From NCBI GenBank assembly GCA_003530935.1, contig DPEO01000169.1, forward strand, positions 1 through 7,542: DNA of 7,542 nt, in the 5' to 3' direction. The translations under genes and the position numbers were made by a program. Within the stretch, counting starts at the first letter, position 1. Every line of letters begins with the position of its first letter. Under the pieces are notes generated by a model that did not search any database, was not told the origin of the DNA, and saw nothing but the letters and a program-made list of their open reading frames with translations. The stretch comes from Desulfomicrobiaceae bacterium (GTDB lineage Bacteria; Desulfobacterota; Desulfovibrionia; Desulfovibrionales; Desulfomicrobiaceae). This document shows positions 6,301 to 7,542 of the stretch, in pieces.

Positions 6301-7094
6301 AAAACGCGGCCATCCAAGCCTTCAATCTCCTGAGCACCTTTATGGATACCGGCGAGGTCCCCAAGGTGCAGGCAGAGAAAGCGGCCTGTACCTTGGTGGA
6401 GGATCTGCCGGAAGCCAGCGGGTCGGAGCGGTTGGTGGTCTACGTGGCCCCGGAGATGCGCGAGCTCATCCCCTTCCTCATGGACTCCATGCGCAAGGAT
6501 TTGGAGATCATGCACGGGGCCTTGGAGCAGGGCGATTTCGCCACGGTGCGGCGGTTGGGGCACAGCCACAAGGGGTTTGGCTCCACGTATGGCTTCGACT
6601 ACGTCACCGAGACGGGCTATGCCATCCAATGTGCGGCCGAGGCCAAGAACACCGAGGAGTTGCAGCGGCTTCTGCAGAATTTGAGCCAATATCTCGACCA
6701 GGTGCATGTGGTGTACGGTGAAGCGCCGGCCCCCGAGGCCGTGGAGCCGGTACGCCTGGATGAAGGCGGCAAACCGGTGCGGTCGGCCGCCGCAGCCCCG
6801 GTGGTGGCCGTGGATGCGGAGCTCATGGATTTGGTGCCGCTCTTTTTGGATACCATGCGCCGGAATCTGGCGGAGATGCACGAGGCCCTGCCGCGCGGGG
6901 ACTTCGAGACCATCTGCCGCCATGGCCATAGCCAAAAGGGGCTCGGGAGTACGTACGGCTTCGAGGAACTTGGTGAGATGGGCATTCGGATCGAGGATGC
7001 CGGCAATCGGAAGGACTCCACCGAAGTGGCGGCCCTGCTCGATGCCATGGAAGCATATTTGGCCACGGTGCAAGTGGTCCGCAAGGAGGAATGA
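3339..7094 (+). CDS. Hybrid histidine kinase with two receivers and three HPt domains
   Basis: Predicted 1251-residue inner-membrane phosphorelay kinase. Order: TM1 (about 15-35), a periplasmic sensor region of about 120 residues, TM2 (156-178), HAMP (to about 235), a signalling helix, PAS/PAC (252-366), a second helix, HisKA with H401 in MSHEIRTPMN, and HATPase with N-box N514/N518, D550-T-G-I-G and GGTGLGL at 579-585. Receiver 1 (about 636-750) keeps D686 but has V-D-S in place of the usual T/S strand and R738-R739 in place of KP, so it looks degenerate. Receiver 2 (769-885) is canonical: D774-D775, D818, T851, K873-P874. Then come three HPt domains with GHSxKGxG motifs at H958, H1075 and H1197. 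AGAGGA at 3326-3331 supports the ATG. A receiver gene lies before it and a WspR-type regulator three bases after it. The expected relay is H401 to D818 to the HPt histidines. The signal is unknown. Confidence 0.95.
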   Translation: MERRRAFYNLLQFKIHLGIQIILVASFVALGYFMYQAQLAFLLGEVQRQGQEQVNLVAQASVPPLERGATYLLEEVAARAEFSPSVAYCLITDANGNPVNDGEVRPGVTRFAMAKAIPPQDVLVFTQDLTRGGVTLGQVRLAMRVDKAKEEAQRTIIQLIAAFAVVLGVIAVFLYFFLNRLLIQPVANLAELTETLARGEFVTSNLDRRSDELGVLAEGFNIMSRNLRELYRGLEQKVAERTEELGKAFREVEAIFENSLVGIAVMTPDHRVVRANTRFAMIFGYTQEEMPSVDPVQLHVSNRDFDTFVEKFFSQLPEVEITQLEFQFRRKNGEIFWSQISAKALDESDPDKGIIVVLEDITERKKASELLRRHAEELRLAKEEADKATRTKSEFLARMSHEIRTPMNAILGMAEMLQETGLTEEQAEYVRTFSSAGELLLGIINDILDFSKIEVGQIKLETVPFDLQELVEDIHKLFVYRAEEKGLALSCTLSPGLATRYQGDPFRIRQILINLVGNAIKFTHQGSVRLTVEDAVGEDGSPCCLFKVQDTGIGIRKDKIATIFESFAQADTSTTREFGGTGLGLAISKKLAELMGGDIWLESEVGRGTTFFVLLPLKPDFSVAAQERRSQVPSDLRLLVVEDRPQAHDSIAALVRSWGLTPQVASHPADAVNVVRLGGVDMVVVDSQVDGDPGFDVVQLLLGQDVEAPPMVLLVDSPQALGELPSPSDVGPLAYMLRRERTARLQDVLLDLASQQKHRRLTSARQQWKVLLVDDVEANRKVVELFLKNTNVVLTHAENGQVAVDRFMAEPFDLVLMDMEMPVMDGLEATRRIRLWEQEKREYSTPIVALTAHAFQEHRQQCLAAGCTDFLAKPLKKQDLLDMIERYAGVRESLRPGAPAASQAPLPESADEDSSPVQIDPELADLRPMFLRTVRDFQRQIKEALDVEDFLTVQRCGHSLKGLGATYGVDPVSQMGRSLELAGQNKQKNAAIQAFNLLSTFMDTGEVPKVQAEKAACTLVEDLPEASGSERLVVYVAPEMRELIPFLMDSMRKDLEIMHGALEQGDFATVRRLGHSHKGFGSTYGFDYVTETGYAIQCAAEAKNTEELQRLLQNLSQYLDQVHVVYGEAPAPEAVEPVRLDEGGKPVRSAAAAPVVAVDAELMDLVPLFLDTMRRNLAEMHEALPRGDFETICRHGHSQKGLGSTYGFEELGEMGIRIEDAGNRKDSTEVAALLDAMEAYLATVQVVRKEE
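6090..6365 (+). other. HPt domain 1 of the hybrid kinase
   Basis: Residues about 918-1008. It begins IDPELADLRPMFLRTV and carries the phosphotransfer motif CGHSLKGLGATYG with H958, K961 and G962. HPt domains are four-helix bundles that shuttle phosphate between receiver aspartates. It follows receiver 2 after a linker of about 35 residues rich in A, P, S, E and D, and is probably the first acceptor from D818. Confidence 0.85.
6441..6720 (+). other. HPt domain 2 of the hybrid kinase
   Basis: Residues about 1035-1127. It starts YVAPEMRELIPFLMDSMRKD, has GHSHKGFGSTYGF with H1075, K1078 and G1079, and ends in a predicted helix before DQVHVVYG. By eye it is closer to HPt 3 than to HPt 1, sharing the opening acidic/hydrophobic pattern, the GDF turn and GSTYGF. 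Confidence 0.85.
6804..7085 (+). other. HPt domain 3 of the hybrid kinase
   Basis: Residues about 1156-1249, reaching almost to the C-terminus. It starts VVAVDAELMDLVPLFLDTM and has GHSQKGLGSTYGF with H1197, K1200 and G1201. A linker of about 30 residues rich in A, P and E separates it from HPt 2. All residues needed for phosphotransfer are visible, so it does not look decayed. Confidence 0.85.
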
Positions 7095-7097
7095 CGG

Positions 7098-7542
7098 ATG
7101 ATGCGGCAGCGTGAACTCCTTCCCCAGATACCCATAACCGTGCTTTTGGTGGACGACGAGTTTCTCATCGGCGAGGCCATGCGCATCAAACTCGCAAGCC
7201 AACGCGACATCGCCTTCCATTACTGCCGTGAGCCTGACCGGGCCTTGGAAGTGGCCCTCTCCGTGCATCCTACGGTCATCCTCCTGGACCTGGTCATGCC
7301 TGGGGTCAATGGCCTGACCATGGTGAAATTTTTCAAAACCAGCGAGGACTTTGGGGATGTCCCGCTCATCGTATTGTCCGCCCGGGAAGAGCCGGAACTC
7401 AAGAAAAAGGCCTTTGACCTCGGTGCCGACGACTACATGATCAAGGTCCCGGACAAGCTGGAGCTCATCGCCCGCATTCGCTGCCATTCCGAGCGCTATA
7501 TCTTCCGGGTGCAGCGTGACGCCCTCCTTGCGCGTTTGGCGG
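7098..7542 (+). CDS. WspR-type response regulator (N-terminal part)
   Basis: 148 codons are visible and the frame is open at the window end. Residues 13-130 form a complete receiver: D19-D20-E21, phosphoacceptor D64 in VILLDLVMPGVNGL, S94 in VLSAREEPELK, and K116 in DDYMIKVPDKLELIARIR. The stretches IGEAMR, DIAFHYC, P-TVIL-DLVMPG-GLT and LELIARIR-HS closely follow WspR-family receivers as I know them. Those usually carry a GGDEF diguanylate cyclase domain, though related receivers occur with SpoIIE-type phosphatase or other outputs. The output here lies beyond the window and is unknown. AGGAGG (7084-7089), inside the end of the kinase gene, lies eight bases before the ATG at 7098, indicating translational coupling. 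A second ATG at 7101 is possible. It is the likely terminal acceptor of the kinase's phosphorelay. Confidence 0.85.
   Translation, partial: MMRQRELLPQIPITVLLVDDEFLIGEAMRIKLASQRDIAFHYCREPDRALEVALSVHPTVILLDLVMPGVNGLTMVKFFKTSEDFGDVPLIVLSAREEPELKKKAFDLGADDYMIKVPDKLELIARIRCHSERYIFRVQRDALLARLA

Noticed and set aside
6090..7085. The HPt repeats as an assembly artefact or recent tandem duplication.
   Set aside because: The three units differ throughout at the DNA level and have different linkers, so they are old, independently evolved copies.
3984..7487. Very long - strand open frame opposite the kinase gene (about 1167 codons).
   Set aside because: It mirrors the strong codon bias of the kinase gene on the other strand, shows no domain or ribosome site, and the + strand reading has full domain structure.

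Overview
The window is GC-rich, tightly packed bacterial DNA. The mix of signalling families (a zinc-ribbon PilZ protein, a PstS-like anchored protein, a large hybrid kinase, a WspR-type receiver) and the dense strong ribosome-binding sites suggest a deltaproteobacterium of the Desulfovibrionales type. That placement rests on gene style only, because no rRNA or other marker gene is present.

Left part (1-1222): a short upstream stretch carries an AT-rich inverted repeat. It is followed by rsfS (ribosomal silencing factor, + strand, GTG start at 151) and a convergent csaA-like tRNA-binding-domain gene (- strand). The two stop codons share the four bases TTAA at 486-489. The 398-base gap upstream of csaA is not empty. 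It holds a candidate 32-codon membrane peptide gene with a near-ideal ribosome-binding site (935-1033), and 29 bases further on a 15-bp terminator hairpin (1063-1104) that separates this half from the next transcription unit.

Right part (1223-7542): five genes on the + strand, spaced by 9, 21, 43 and 3 bases, look like one operon. In order they are: a PilZ protein with an N-terminal four-cysteine zinc ribbon; a membrane-anchored PstS-like periplasmic binding protein; a single-domain CheY-like receiver; a 1251-residue membrane hybrid histidine kinase; and the N-terminal 148 codons of a WspR-type response regulator cut by the window end. The kinase reads TM - periplasmic sensor - TM - HAMP - PAS - HisKA - HATPase - degenerate receiver - canonical receiver - three tandem HPt domains, all three retaining their histidine.

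A plausible working model (inference) is that the PstS-like protein or the kinase's own short periplasmic domain senses a signal. Phosphate then passes H401 -> D818 -> one or more of H958/H1075/H1197, and from there to the solo receiver (D53) and/or the WspR-type regulator (D64). If the latter carries a GGDEF domain beyond the window, its c-di-GMP could be read by the operon's own PilZ protein. The triple-HPt tail is the most unusual element. The rest is recognisable families in an uncommon combination.
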